A stretch of 64,000 bases of DNA from contig JACZWC010000024.1 of NCBI GenBank assembly GCA_022572355.1, forward strand, positions 1 to 64,000, read 5' to 3'. The stretch comes from Bacteroidota bacterium. Its GTDB lineage: Bacteria; Bacteroidota; Bacteroidia; NORP154. Of this stretch, positions 37,032 to 47,593 are shown piece after piece. Every line of letters starts with the position of its first letter. Position 1 is the stretch's first letter. Under the pieces are notes generated by a model. The model saw only the letters and a program-made list of their open reading frames with translations. It ran no database searches and was not told where the DNA came from. A program made the position numbers and the translations under genes.

Positions 37032-37047
37032 AAACAGAAGTAAACAG

Positions 37048-38148
37048 ATGAGAAAAATCATCATCAGCGGTGGCGGAACTGGTGGGCATATATTCCCGGC
37101 TATCAGCATCGCCAACAAGCTTGTGGAGACCATTAAAGATATAGATATCTTGTTTGTTGGAGCGCAAGACCGAATGGAAATGGAGAAGGTCCCCGCAGCC
37201 GGATATCCGATTGAAGGATTGTGGATAAGTGGATTTCAACGAAGTTGGAGCCTTAAAAATTTATCCTTTCCCTTTAAGGTTATCGCGAGTATGTTCAAGT
37301 CAAATCGAATAATAAGCTCATTTAAACCAGATCTGGTAATTGGAGTAGGGGGTTACGCGAGCGGCCCCATGTTACAGGCAGCTGCGAGTAAAGGAATACC
37401 TACAATGATTCAGGAACAGAACTCTTATGCTGGCATAACCAACAAGTTGTTGGGAAAAAAGGTGGATACGATTTGCGTAGCTTTTGATGGAATGGAAAAA
37501 TTCTTTTCGAAAGATAAAATTGTACTTACTGGCAATCCAATACGACAAGACATTCTCACTTTACAGTACTCAGCTGAAGATTCACGAAAGCACTTGGGAC
37601 TCGAAAATAAGAAGACAGTTCTTACAGTGGGCGGCAGCCTGGGAGCTAGGTCCATTAATCTCGGAATCAAGGCCTGCGCACGGGAAATAGTTGGTGCAGG
37701 TATCCAGATTGTTTGGCAAACAGGTACGGCGTTCTTTGATGAAGCCACGCAATTTGTACAGAGCGAAAAGCTGGAAAATGGGGTAAAAGTGTTTGATTTT
37801 ATCTCGGAAATGGACAGAGCCTATGCCGCGGCTGATGTTATTGTTTCAAGGGCGGGCGCCATAGCTGTCTCTGAAATATGTTGTGTGGGGAAACCGGCAA
37901 TTTTGGTGCCATTTCCACATGCGGCGGAGGACCACCAAACAAAAAATGCAAAGGCATTATCCGAGAATGATGCCGCATTGTTAGTTGTTGATAGTGAGGC
38001 CAACAACCTTGGCCAGGTAATAATTGAGCTATTTGCTAACCCTGAAAAGATGGTACAACTTTCGAAAAATGTATCGGCGTTGGCACACCGAAATGCAGCC
38101 GAAAAAATTGTAGCTGAAGCCAAAAAGCTTTTATATGCCAATACGTGA
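37048..38148 (+). CDS. murG: UDP-GlcNAc:lipid I GlcNAc transferase MurG
   Basis: This 366-residue GT28-family glycosyltransferase makes lipid II on the inner face of the membrane. The N-terminal SGGGTGGHIFPAI loop, GVGGYASGPML (about residue 95), TVGGSLGARSIN and the donor-binding SRAGAIAVSEI (about residue 265) are all present. The ATG at 37048 is chosen because the family begins right before the GGTGGH loop; an upstream GTG at 37015 lies inside the inverted-repeat element. The stop overlaps the murC start (TGATG). Confidence 0.95.
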   Translation: MRKIIISGGGTGGHIFPAISIANKLVETIKDIDILFVGAQDRMEMEKVPAAGYPIEGLWISGFQRSWSLKNLSFPFKVIASMFKSNRIISSFKPDLVIGVGGYASGPMLQAAASKGIPTMIQEQNSYAGITNKLLGKKVDTICVAFDGMEKFFSKDKIVLTGNPIRQDILTLQYSAEDSRKHLGLENKKTVLTVGGSLGARSINLGIKACAREIVGAGIQIVWQTGTAFFDEATQFVQSEKLENGVKVFDFISEMDRAYAAADVIVSRAGAIAVSEICCVGKPAILVPFPHAAEDHQTKNAKALSENDAALLVVDSEANNLGQVIIELFANPEKMVQLSKNVSALAHRNAAEKIVAEAKKLLYANT

Positions 38149-39527
38149 TGACTTTTGACAGTGTAAAGAGCATTTTTTTAGTTGGAGTAGGTGGAATTGG
38201 TATGAGCGCTATTGCCAGATACTTCAACGGGTTAGATAAGAAAGTTTACGGTTATGATCAGACCGCAACAAATCTTACAGATAAACTAATCGAGGAGGGA
38301 ATTCAAATTACATTCGACGATGAAGTAGCCAATATTCCCAGTGAAATATTGAAAGGTGAGAATGTGCTGGCGGTGTACACTCCGGCAATCTCAGATTCGA
38401 ACGAGATTCTTAAAACCTTGAACGAGGCAAACTTGAAAGTCTTAAAGCGCGCTGAAGTGTTGGAGCAAATTTCAAAAGGCCGCTTTACAATTGCTGTCGG
38501 TGGCACACATGGCAAGACAACTGTTACCGCAATGATCGCTCACATATTAAATGAGGCGGATAAAGATCTTGTTGCCTTTGTTGGTGGTATAATAACGGGC
38601 TATGAAACCAATTTCATATCTTCCGGAAATGCCTCTCTTATGCTCGTTGAAGCCGATGAGTATGACCGGTCATTCCATAGGCTGAATCCGGATTTGGCGG
38701 TAATTACCTCTATCGATCACGATCATTTGGATATCTACGAGGATCATGAATCCATGAAAGAGTCCTATTTGCAATTTGCTTCAAATATTGTGGAGGGTGG
38801 CACTTTGCTGGTTCATGAGAGGGTGTCTCGTTTGTTCGAAAATGCTTGCGTAAACGTTGAATCCTATGCAATTAACCAACCCGCGAATTATTCTGCCGAA
38901 AATATTAGAATAGAAGAGGGGTGTTTTGTTTTCGACTTTATTTCTGAAAAGCAAAAAATAGAAAATATTTCCCTGGCGATTGCCGGGAGGCACAATGTAG
39001 AGAATGCTGTAGTGGCAATAGCTGTTGCTTTAAAACAGGGTGTAGATCAAGTCAAAATTACGGAGGCGCTTTCCTCGTTTCAAGGCATCAAAAGAAGATT
39101 TGAATTTCAAATAAGAACAAATGATCTTGTGTATATCGACGACTACGCTCATCATCCAAAGGAAATTGACGCATGCATAAACGCCATAAAAGAGTTATAT
39201 CCGGGTAAAGAAATCACTGGAATTTTTCAACCTCATCTGTACTCTAGAACCAGGGATTTTGCAAAGGCATTTGCAACGAGCCTCGACGCGTTGGACGAAG
39301 TTATCTTGCTAAACATTTACCCTGCCCGGGAACAGGCGATTGAAGGGGTTTCGTCAAATCTGATACTCGATAAGATGAATTTGAGAAGAAAATCAATAGT
39401 TAAGAAGGAGGATCTCATGGACAAACTGCTGCAATCTGATGTAGAAGTATTGGTGACCATGGGCGCGGGTGATATTGATAGTATGGTCATTCCTATCAGG
39501 GAAGCCTTACTTAAGAGCTCTGATTAA
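38148..39527 (+). CDS. murC: UDP-MurNAc:L-alanine ligase MurC
   Basis: This protein of about 459 residues is the first Mur ligase of the pathway. It has LVGVGGIGMSAIARYF at the N-terminus, the ATP loop VGGTHGKTTVTAMI (about residue 117), ITSIDHDHLDIY (about residue 190) and IDDYAHHPKEI (about residue 328), all typical. The ATG at 38148 shares bases with the murG stop, so translation is coupled. The following 120-bp gap to ftsQ contains an acagcgtct word that matches the end of the element upstream of murG, possibly a remnant. Confidence 0.95.
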   Translation: MTFDSVKSIFLVGVGGIGMSAIARYFNGLDKKVYGYDQTATNLTDKLIEEGIQITFDDEVANIPSEILKGENVLAVYTPAISDSNEILKTLNEANLKVLKRAEVLEQISKGRFTIAVGGTHGKTTVTAMIAHILNEADKDLVAFVGGIITGYETNFISSGNASLMLVEADEYDRSFHRLNPDLAVITSIDHDHLDIYEDHESMKESYLQFASNIVEGGTLLVHERVSRLFENACVNVESYAINQPANYSAENIRIEEGCFVFDFISEKQKIENISLAIAGRHNVENAVVAIAVALKQGVDQVKITEALSSFQGIKRRFEFQIRTNDLVYIDDYAHHPKEIDACINAIKELYPGKEITGIFQPHLYSRTRDFAKAFATSLDALDEVILLNIYPAREQAIEGVSSNLILDKMNLRRKSIVKKEDLMDKLLQSDVEVLVTMGAGDIDSMVIPIREALLKSSD

Positions 39528-39647
39528 AATGATCATAACAGCGTCTGGCTATTAACAAAATGGTGTTGAGAATTACTTGTCTTACACCGTAACTTTTAAC
39601 TGAAACTTGAATAAAATACGGTAATAATTTAAGGTTTACGGTACCGG

Positions 39648-40388
39648 ATGGGAATATCTGTGAAAAAACGTTTGTTATCCATTGTGTTGTGGTCCATCAC
39701 ATTGATCGGCTTGTGCTTTGTTATGAGCTTTGTTGCCATTGAACACAAGAATCAAACTTGTGAGAAAATCCTTATTGACATCGATTATTCAGAGGGCTAC
39801 TTTTTCGTTGAATCGGAAGATGTTGCAGCGATGATTGCGGAAGATGGGATTGAGTTATTGGGCAAGCCCATTTCCGCAATAAATTTTCAAATGTTGGAGA
39901 GCCTGATATCTTCAAGTCCACATGTTAAAAATGTGCAAGTGTACTCTCTGATATCAGGGGATCTGAAAATTGAAATTAACCAAAGAACACCCTTGCTTCG
40001 GGTAATGCCTATTTCGATGAGCGGGTTTTATTTGGATGATGACGGAGCGCGAATGGAGCTCTCGAATAGCTACACTGCCAGAGTAACATTGGCCAATGGA
40101 TACATTAAAGAAGACATGCTAAATGACCTCTTTTTGTTAGCAACTTTTGTTAATAAAAATAAGTTCTGGCAATCTCAGGTGCAGCAAATCTATGTAGATT
40201 CGGCGCAACAGATTTTGCTGATCCCCAGAGTTGGGAGGCATAAAATCATACTTGGCGAGGTAAAAAATCTGGAAGATAAATTTGGACGTCTTCTGGCCTT
40301 GTATAAGGATGGATTGAACAAGATTGGTTGGAATAAGTATAGAACAATTGACCTGAGTTATGCCGGCCAAATTGTTTGCACTAAATAA
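39648..40388 (+). CDS. ftsQ: Division protein FtsQ
   Basis: This 246-residue bitopic protein has one N-terminal membrane segment (LLSIVLWSITLIGLCFVMSF) and a periplasmic region starting with a POTRA-like domain (about residues 45-115, ending in the SLISGDLKIEINQRTPLLRV strand pair) followed by the FtsQ-type beta domain. FtsQ links FtsL and FtsB to the Z-ring machinery. Divergence from proteobacterial FtsQ is large; the position before ftsA supports the name. Confidence 0.9.
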   Translation: MGISVKKRLLSIVLWSITLIGLCFVMSFVAIEHKNQTCEKILIDIDYSEGYFFVESEDVAAMIAEDGIELLGKPISAINFQMLESLISSSPHVKNVQVYSLISGDLKIEINQRTPLLRVMPISMSGFYLDDDGARMELSNSYTARVTLANGYIKEDMLNDLFLLATFVNKNKFWQSQVQQIYVDSAQQILLIPRVGRHKIILGEVKNLEDKFGRLLALYKDGLNKIGWNKYRTIDLSYAGQIVCTK

Positions 40389-40424
40389 TCATTATCGCCT
40401 ATTGGGCATTTAAAAAATTGAGTA

Positions 40425-41714
40425 ATGGAAAAATTTGACACGGTCGTTAGCCTTGACATAGGCACTACTAAGATCGTAGCGATCGTTGGACGCAAGAATG
40501 AACATGGTAAAATTGAGATTCTCGGAGTTGGCAAAACAAAATCACCAGGGGTAAAAAGAGGTATTGTAACCAATATAGCTGAAACTTCGGAAGCGATCAA
40601 AATTGCAATTGAAAAAGCTGAAAAAGACTCTGGAATTGAATTTGACAGGGTTGTCAATGTTGGTATCGCCGGTCAGCACATCAAAAGTTTGCAGCACAGA
40701 GGAATACGAACTCGTGACAGTATTGACGATGAAATCAGCCAGGACGATATCGATGCGTTGGTAGAAGACATGTACAAGCTGGTAATGCTACCAGGGGAGA
40801 AGATAATTCACGTTTTACCACAGGAGTATATCATCGATGGAGAGCAAGGTATAACCAAACCCATTGGTATGTCCGGAGTGAGGTTAGAGGCTAATTTCCA
40901 CATCATTACCGGACAAGAAGCAGCAAAAAATAATATTTACAAATGTGTGGAGAAGGCTGGGCTGGATGTGGCTGAACTTATCCTGGAACCTTTGGCTTCT
41001 GCTGAAGCCGTGCTAAATTCAGAGGAGAAGGAAGGTGGAGTGGCATTGGTTGATATTGGGGGAGGTACCACCGATATCGCAATATTCTATGATGATATCA
41101 TTCGTCATACTGCGGTTATTCCTTTTGGTGGAAGTTCTATAACAGAAGATATCAAAGAGGGATGCACCATACTTCGCGGACAAGCTGAACAATTAAAAGT
41201 GAAATTTGGTTCAGCCCTGGCTGATCAAACTCAGGATAATGAGATTGTTGCTATTCCGGGACTTGCGGGAAGAGATCCCAAGGAAATATCCATTAAGAAC
41301 CTTGCACACATCATTCAAGCCCGGATGCAGGAGATCCTCGAATACGTGGATCACGAAATAAAAAATTCCGGTTTCAGAGACAAACTGATTGCCGGTATTG
41401 TGCTAACAGGAGGGGGAAGCCAGCTGAAGCATATTTCGCAGCTATGTGAGTACATTACCGGTATGGGTACCCGTGTAGGATATCCGAACCAGCATCTGGC
41501 CAAAGGCGAGGTTGACAATGTGACAAGTCCAACGTTCTCCACAGGAGTTGGACTGGTCATCAAAGGTTTTGAAGCACAAGAAAAGGAGGCGACAAGAAAA
41601 GACAGGGTAACAACACATTCCAATAAGACCAAAGGAGGATTTTTTGATCAATTCTTTAACAAGAGCAAAGAGTTTTTCGATGAACCTGAAGTCGATGGAG
41701 AAGAACAATTATAA
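40425..41714 (+). CDS. ftsA: Cell division protein FtsA
   Basis: This 429-residue actin-family protein tethers FtsZ to the membrane. The phosphate loops VSLDIGTTKIVAIVG (residue 8) and ALVDIGGGTTDIAIF (about residue 207), and the adenosine motif IVLTGGGSQLKHI (about residue 325), are present, as is the family's 1C subdomain between them. A C-terminal stretch (FFDQFFNKSKEFFDE) can form the amphipathic membrane-binding helix. It is followed 29 bp later by ftsZ. Confidence 0.95.
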   Translation: MEKFDTVVSLDIGTTKIVAIVGRKNEHGKIEILGVGKTKSPGVKRGIVTNIAETSEAIKIAIEKAEKDSGIEFDRVVNVGIAGQHIKSLQHRGIRTRDSIDDEISQDDIDALVEDMYKLVMLPGEKIIHVLPQEYIIDGEQGITKPIGMSGVRLEANFHIITGQEAAKNNIYKCVEKAGLDVAELILEPLASAEAVLNSEEKEGGVALVDIGGGTTDIAIFYDDIIRHTAVIPFGGSSITEDIKEGCTILRGQAEQLKVKFGSALADQTQDNEIVAIPGLAGRDPKEISIKNLAHIIQARMQEILEYVDHEIKNSGFRDKLIAGIVLTGGGSQLKHISQLCEYITGMGTRVGYPNQHLAKGEVDNVTSPTFSTGVGLVIKGFEAQEKEATRKDRVTTHSNKTKGGFFDQFFNKSKEFFDEPEVDGEEQL

Positions 41715-41743
41715 CGATAAATACTAACTAAAAAGAAGTCATT

Positions 41744-43660
41744 ATGCCTGGTAAAATGATGCAATTCGAACTACCCAAGGGTAAATCTTCAATTATCAAA
41801 GTGATTGGTGTCGGCGGTGGTGGAAGCAACGCTGTCAACCACATGTTTAATGAGGGAATCAAAGGAGTAGATTTTGTTGTGTGCAACACCGATGAACAGG
41901 CATTGGACAACAGTCCGGTTCCATTAAAGATACAGCTGGGGGCAGGCTTAACGGAAGGTTTAGGTGCTGGCGGTGACCCGGAGGTTGGAAGAAACTCTGC
42001 GCTGGAAAATATTGAGCAGATTAAGGAAATACTCTCGAAGAATACGCAGATGGTGTTTATTACTGCAGGCATGGGCGGAGGAACAGGTACAGGCGGTGCT
42101 CCTGTTATAGCTTCTGTGGCCAAAGAGCTTGGAATACTAACTGTGGGCATTGTAACCATTCCCTTTTCAAATGAAGGTCCTAAAAGGATGCAGCAAGCAG
42201 AGGAGGGGCTAAAGCAATTGCGTGATAGCGTAGATGCATTGCTGATCATCTGTAACGACAAACTCAGGGAAATGTATGGAAATCTCACTCTGTCAAGCGC
42301 TTTTCACCAGGCGGACAATGTTCTGAGTACCGCAGCACGAGGTATCGCTGAAATGGTTTCTGTACATGGAAAGATCAACGTTGACTTCAAAGATGTAAGT
42401 ACAGTGATGAAGGATAGCGGCGTGGCGATAATGGGCACTGGCGTATCAGAAGGGGAAGAAAGGGCGGTTAAAGCAGCCGAATTGGCATTGGCTTCGCCTC
42501 TGCTAAATGATAACAAGATCACTGGAGCCCGATATGTGCTTCTCAATATCACTACAGGTGATCAGGAACCATTGTTAGATGAGATTTCTGATATAGGAGA
42601 TTATATTCAAACAGAAGCAGGTAATACAGCCAATGTGATTATGGGTGTGGGCTCCGATGACAGTTTAGGTGAAAAGCTCAGCGTAACCTTAATAGCTGCA
42701 GGATTTGAGACGAATCCGGACCTGGGTTTTGCGGCGAACCAAGAACCGGAGAAGATTGTGCGAAAACTGGAAGATGATGCGAAACCGGCGGTTGTTCATG
42801 AACTAACTCCTATTGAGGACGAATTAGAAGATTTGCCAGGGGTGAAGAGTGGTGTTGAAGACGAAGAATCTGAGAAGGAGGAGATAAAATTCGAACTAAA
42901 AACGAAGGAACCAGACCCGGTTGAAGATATTCCGGAAACGAATATAATAGCGAAGGTTGAAGAGCAGAAAATAGAAGAAAAAGAAGTTAAGCCTCCTTTT
43001 ACTCCGGATTTTGCCAAACCGATTATCGATGTTAGCGGAGACACAGCTGAAACTGATCAGAAGAACTCAGAGAAAGAGGAGGAGGTAAAGCCGCCAGTTG
43101 AGATAGAAACAAAAGAGCCGGAAACGGTGGAATCATTATTGGCCGGGAAAATAGAAGAAGCAAAAAAGAAAGAGGATAAAAAAGTAGAAAAAGTGGATGA
43201 GCAGGAAGAAGCAGTACCCGAATTTAAACTGATTAAGAAAGAAGAACCTACATCTCAATCCGAAAAGGATAAAGAGGAATCCAAAGCTTTTGAATTTGAG
43301 TTAAATCCAAAGTCTCGTAAGCAAGAAAATAAGGAGGCTGCCCCTGTAACCACTACAGTTACAAGCGATCTGGAAGATGCTTCCGCAGGCTCCTCAGAAG
43401 TTGAGATTTCGTCTGATCCGAATTTGGCAAAAGACCGGATCAACAAATTGAAGGAGTTGAGTTATAAACTGAAAACGCCTTCTGGTGTTAGCGACCTGGA
43501 AAAGGAACCTGCTTATATGCGCAAGAATGTGGAGTTGGATGATGTTCCGCACTCGTCAGAATCATCCGTATCGCGTTATACCTTATCTGAAGATCCGGAT
43601 GAGGAGGGCAAGGTTACGCTAAAGCCCAACAATCCCTTTCTGCACGATAACGTGGACTGA
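41744..43660 (+). CDS. ftsZ: Cell division GTPase FtsZ with long acidic linker
   Basis: This 638-residue tubulin homologue polymerises into the Z ring. The GTPase core (residues 1 to about 320) shows GVGGGGSNAVNHM, NTDEQAL, the tubulin signature GGGTGTGGAP and NVDFKDV. A linker of about 260 residues, very rich in Glu, Lys and Pro, separates the core from the C-terminal peptide NPFLHDNVD, which is characteristic of Bacteroidota and is the expected FtsA-binding end. Long linkers are usual in this phylum. The gene closes the dcw cluster and is followed by a bidirectional terminator. Confidence 0.96.
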   Translation: MPGKMMQFELPKGKSSIIKVIGVGGGGSNAVNHMFNEGIKGVDFVVCNTDEQALDNSPVPLKIQLGAGLTEGLGAGGDPEVGRNSALENIEQIKEILSKNTQMVFITAGMGGGTGTGGAPVIASVAKELGILTVGIVTIPFSNEGPKRMQQAEEGLKQLRDSVDALLIICNDKLREMYGNLTLSSAFHQADNVLSTAARGIAEMVSVHGKINVDFKDVSTVMKDSGVAIMGTGVSEGEERAVKAAELALASPLLNDNKITGARYVLLNITTGDQEPLLDEISDIGDYIQTEAGNTANVIMGVGSDDSLGEKLSVTLIAAGFETNPDLGFAANQEPEKIVRKLEDDAKPAVVHELTPIEDELEDLPGVKSGVEDEESEKEEIKFELKTKEPDPVEDIPETNIIAKVEEQKIEEKEVKPPFTPDFAKPIIDVSGDTAETDQKNSEKEEEVKPPVEIETKEPETVESLLAGKIEEAKKKEDKKVEKVDEQEEAVPEFKLIKKEEPTSQSEKDKEESKAFEFELNPKSRKQENKEAAPVTTTVTSDLEDASAGSSEVEISSDPNLAKDRINKLKELSYKLKTPSGVSDLEKEPAYMRKNVELDDVPHSSESSVSRYTLSEDPDEEGKVTLKPNNPFLHDNVD

Positions 43661-43680
43661 TCAACAATAAGCTCAAATAA

Positions 43681-43710
43681 AAAACCCTCTCACTTAAGTA
43701 AGAGGGTTTT
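43681..43710. terminator. Bidirectional hairpin terminator between ftsZ and groEL
   Basis: A 10-bp stem aaaaccctct / agagggtttt with a 10-base loop lies between the convergent stops of ftsZ (43660) and groEL (43734). It is flanked by A-rich sequence on the left and a T-rich run on the right, so it can end transcription from both sides. Confidence 0.85.
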
Positions 43711-43733
43711 CTTTTTCGACGTTGAAGAACGAT

Positions 43734-45371
<1,638 letters not shown>

Positions 45372-45422
45372 TTATTTTATTTTATCCGGGTTTCCGGAAT
45401 TTATGATTCTTTAAATAATTAA

Positions 45423-45698
45423 TTAAACGATAGCGAAAATGTCAGATTCCCGCATAATAATATACTCGCCTCCGTTCAAAGCGATTTCGGTACCTGCATA
45501 CTTTCCATAAAGCACAGCATCACCAACCTTAACTGTGATTGGATCGTCTTTTGTGCCTTTTCCTGCAGCAACTACCTTTCCTTTTTGTGGTTTTTCTTTA
45601 GCAGTATCAGGAATAATGATTCCCCCTGCTGTTTTTTCCTCAGCAACATCTGGTTCTACTACAACTCTGTCTGCTAAAGGTTTGATTTTAATAGCCAT
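45423..45698 (-). CDS. groES: Co-chaperonin GroES
   Basis: This 91-residue co-chaperonin caps the GroEL barrel. It begins [20 protein letters not shown], with the mobile loop [19 protein letters not shown], and ends in the [13 protein letters not shown] strand. The 197-bp upstream region has no CIRCE-type inverted repeat, so HrcA control is not supported. A small hairpin atcctgtaatcaggat (45718-45733) lies just before the start. It is probably transcribed with groEL. Confidence 0.97.
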   Translation of the reverse strand: MAIKIKPLADRVVVEPDVAEEKTAGGIIIPDTAKEKPQKGKVVAAGKGTKDDPITVKVGDAVLYGKYAGTEIALNGGEYIIMRESDIFAIV

Positions 45699-45895
45699 TT
45701 TTTTTTAAAGTTTAATAATCCTGTAATCAGGATCGGTTATTCACACTTAATTAGACGGCACTACAGTCATAATTTATGCCAAACACCTTTTGGCTTACTT
45801 TTAATAAAACTGAGTGACATTTTTTCATAAATACTCTATAATTTGATGTAATACTTTGATAAATCATGACAGCATGACGCTATCAGATAAGTTGC

Positions 45896-46228
45896 CTATT
45901 TATTCGTAGGTGTAGGAATTTGCTGAGGAAGATTGGGCACATTCTGAATTGGATCAGGCAAGTTTTCAATTTGCTCTTGAATCACAGACTCCATTTCTTC
46001 ACCTTCCCCGGGTTTGTTGAAGCTGGAAAAAAGACTCAAGACCATTAAACAAATTGCAAGTATCCAGGTTGTCTTTTCTAGAAAGTCAGCGGTTTTTCTC
46101 ACACCCATAAATTGATTGGAAGAAGAAAATTGCGCTGATAAACCACCACCTTTGGGATTTTGAATGAGTACTACAGCCACCAGTAAGAAGCAGGTAATTA
46201 TAATTAATACAATGATAAAAGATCCCAT
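45896..46228 (-). CDS. secG: Preprotein translocase subunit SecG
   Basis: This 110-residue membrane protein has two hydrophobic segments (FIIVLIIITCFLLVAVVLIQ and TTWILAICLMVLSLFSS) flanking the SecG signature NPKGGGLSAQFS. SecG assists SecYE during Sec-dependent export. The extra C-terminal tail (about 40 residues, Pro/Gln/Glu-rich) is common in this phylum. It is the last gene of the miaB-to-secG run before the groESL promoter region. Confidence 0.93.
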   Translation of the reverse strand: MGSFIIVLIIITCFLLVAVVLIQNPKGGGLSAQFSSSNQFMGVRKTADFLEKTTWILAICLMVLSLFSSFNKPGEGEEMESVIQEQIENLPDPIQNVPNLPQQIPTPTNK

Positions 46229-46250
46229 TATTCAGTGCCGATTCTTCGTG

Positions 46251-47060
46251 TCATTCTTTTTTTAATTTTTCTTTCAGAGCTTTAATTCGGGCGGCAAAGG
46301 TATTGCTATTTTTTGGATATTTCAAGCAAAGTAACTCATATGCTTTGATGGCTTTCTCATAAAAATGTTGGCTCTCATAAATCACAGCCAGCGTCTCAGT
46401 TACAAATTCTTCATCATCAATGATGCTCAGGCGAGCGGTATCGATTGGCGAGAAAAACGCTTCCTTTTCTTTTGTTCCTTCCTCTAACCTGTTAGACAGG
46501 CCAGGCGCTTTTTTAATAAAATTGCTGATCAACTCATCCGAGTCCTGATCACCTGACAGACTTTGCCCACCCTGATTTATTTTAGTCATCCATTGGTTAA
46601 AAGTGAATTGACCTTTGTCATATGGTACCTTCTTTCTCTTTTTTTGTTTTACCGGTTGCTCTTTTGTTACAGGAGCGTCTTGTTCTACTTGCTCTGATTG
46701 AACTTCCATTTCAATAGAAGCACTCACAGCTTCCTTCAAGATTTGTTGCTCAAGAGGGCTAACTTCTGTTAACATAGTTTGGCTCTTGCCAGTATCATCC
46801 TCGATAACATTAATCTTTGATCTGAGATCACTCTGCATAACCAATTCATATAATTTTTTTCGGCTATTGGCATATACGGCTGCAATTTTCAGCTGTGCTG
46901 AGTAGTCAATACTCTTCTCGTCGTAAAGATTTTTTAAATATAATAGATGGGCTGTTTGGCAGTAAGGATATTGAGTAATGAGGTCTTTTAGCCCGGAAGT
47001 GCTACTGGCATCCATCTTGGAAGGATCGGCAAGATAGCTGATAAACATATCTTTATTCAT
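46251..47060 (-). CDS. Conserved protein of unknown function, TPR-like C-terminus
   Basis: This 269-residue cytoplasmic protein has no signal or membrane segment. The N-terminal third is helical (LKDLITQYPYCQTAHLLYLK), the centre is charged and low in complexity with many Lys and Gln, and the C-terminal 60 residues form one or two TPR-like helical pairs (VTETLAVIYESQHFYEKAIK, AYELLCLKYPKNS). I do not recognise a named family. It is tightly packed between lptE (9 bp) and secG (22 bp), so it is in the same transcript and may serve envelope assembly or export, which is inference from position only. Confidence 0.75.
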   Translation of the reverse strand: MNKDMFISYLADPSKMDASSTSGLKDLITQYPYCQTAHLLYLKNLYDEKSIDYSAQLKIAAVYANSRKKLYELVMQSDLRSKINVIEDDTGKSQTMLTEVSPLEQQILKEAVSASIEMEVQSEQVEQDAPVTKEQPVKQKKRKKVPYDKGQFTFNQWMTKINQGGQSLSGDQDSDELISNFIKKAPGLSNRLEEGTKEKEAFFSPIDTARLSIIDDEEFVTETLAVIYESQHFYEKAIKAYELLCLKYPKNSNTFAARIKALKEKLKKE

Positions 47061-47069
47061 AGGCCTAAG

Positions 47070-47582
47070 CTACCAGTTTATCACGGCTTTATTGAATATA
47101 TCCACAACCAACTGATCATTGATCGAATTTATCAATTTATTTTCTACCGCCGAAAGATCCTCCGTACTTAGATAGTCTTCATATCTGGAAAATTGTGTTT
47201 GATAGCTCTGTTTTTCATCAACTGTATTTGTAAAATTAATTTTTACGGTAACGGTGAGCCGGTTCAAAGCTGCCGTTTCATTTCCTTGTATGGCAACAGG
47301 AGTAACTACGTAATTGGTAATAGCCCCTTCAAAATTAAAATCTCCGTTTTGATCTACTAACGTCAAATTGGTTTCTGACAAAAAGCGATCCTTAAGAGCC
47401 TCCGTGAGCAACTGACTCAACGAAGGTTGAACCAACTGCGCGTTGTTTTGTAAGTATAATATAGAAACGGTTTTAACTTCAGCAGGAATGGAAGCTCCGG
47501 ATAAAGAGTACTTAACCGTGCAACCTGCTAATGACAGCAGCAGAATGGAAATGGAACTAATTACTTTTAGATTCTTTACCAA
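47070..47582 (-). CDS. lptE: LptE-like lipoprotein (LPS-assembly, outer membrane)
   Basis: This 170-residue lipoprotein has a signal peptide ending in a lipobox (SISILLLSLAGC). The mature part starts TVKYSLSGASIPAEVKTVSI and carries the YLQNNAQLVQPSLSQLLTEA region followed by a two-stranded LptE-like core (FEGAITNYVVTPVAI). LptE plugs the LptD barrel and helps deliver lipopolysaccharide to the outer leaflet. The start is most likely a TTG at 47582, because no ATG precedes the signal peptide. It lies 11 bp after the sigma54-type activator gene in the operon. Confidence 0.85.
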   Translation of the reverse strand: MVKNLKVISSISILLLSLAGCTVKYSLSGASIPAEVKTVSILYLQNNAQLVQPSLSQLLTEALKDRFLSETNLTLVDQNGDFNFEGAITNYVVTPVAIQGNETAALNRLTVTVKINFTNTVDEKQSYQTQFSRYEDYLSTEDLSAVENKLINSINDQLVVDIFNKAVINW

Positions 47583-47593
47583 TTCGCAGGCAA

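Noticed and set aside
41728..42288. 186-codon minus-strand frame opposite ftsZ
   Set aside because: It is antisense to a highly conserved GTPase domain and shows no protein features of its own.
41744..43660. Unusual length of FtsZ as a novelty
   Set aside because: Long acidic linkers and total lengths above 600 residues are common in Bacteroidota FtsZ.
45699..45895. CIRCE operator for HrcA upstream of groES
   Set aside because: No TTAGCACTC-type inverted repeat is present.
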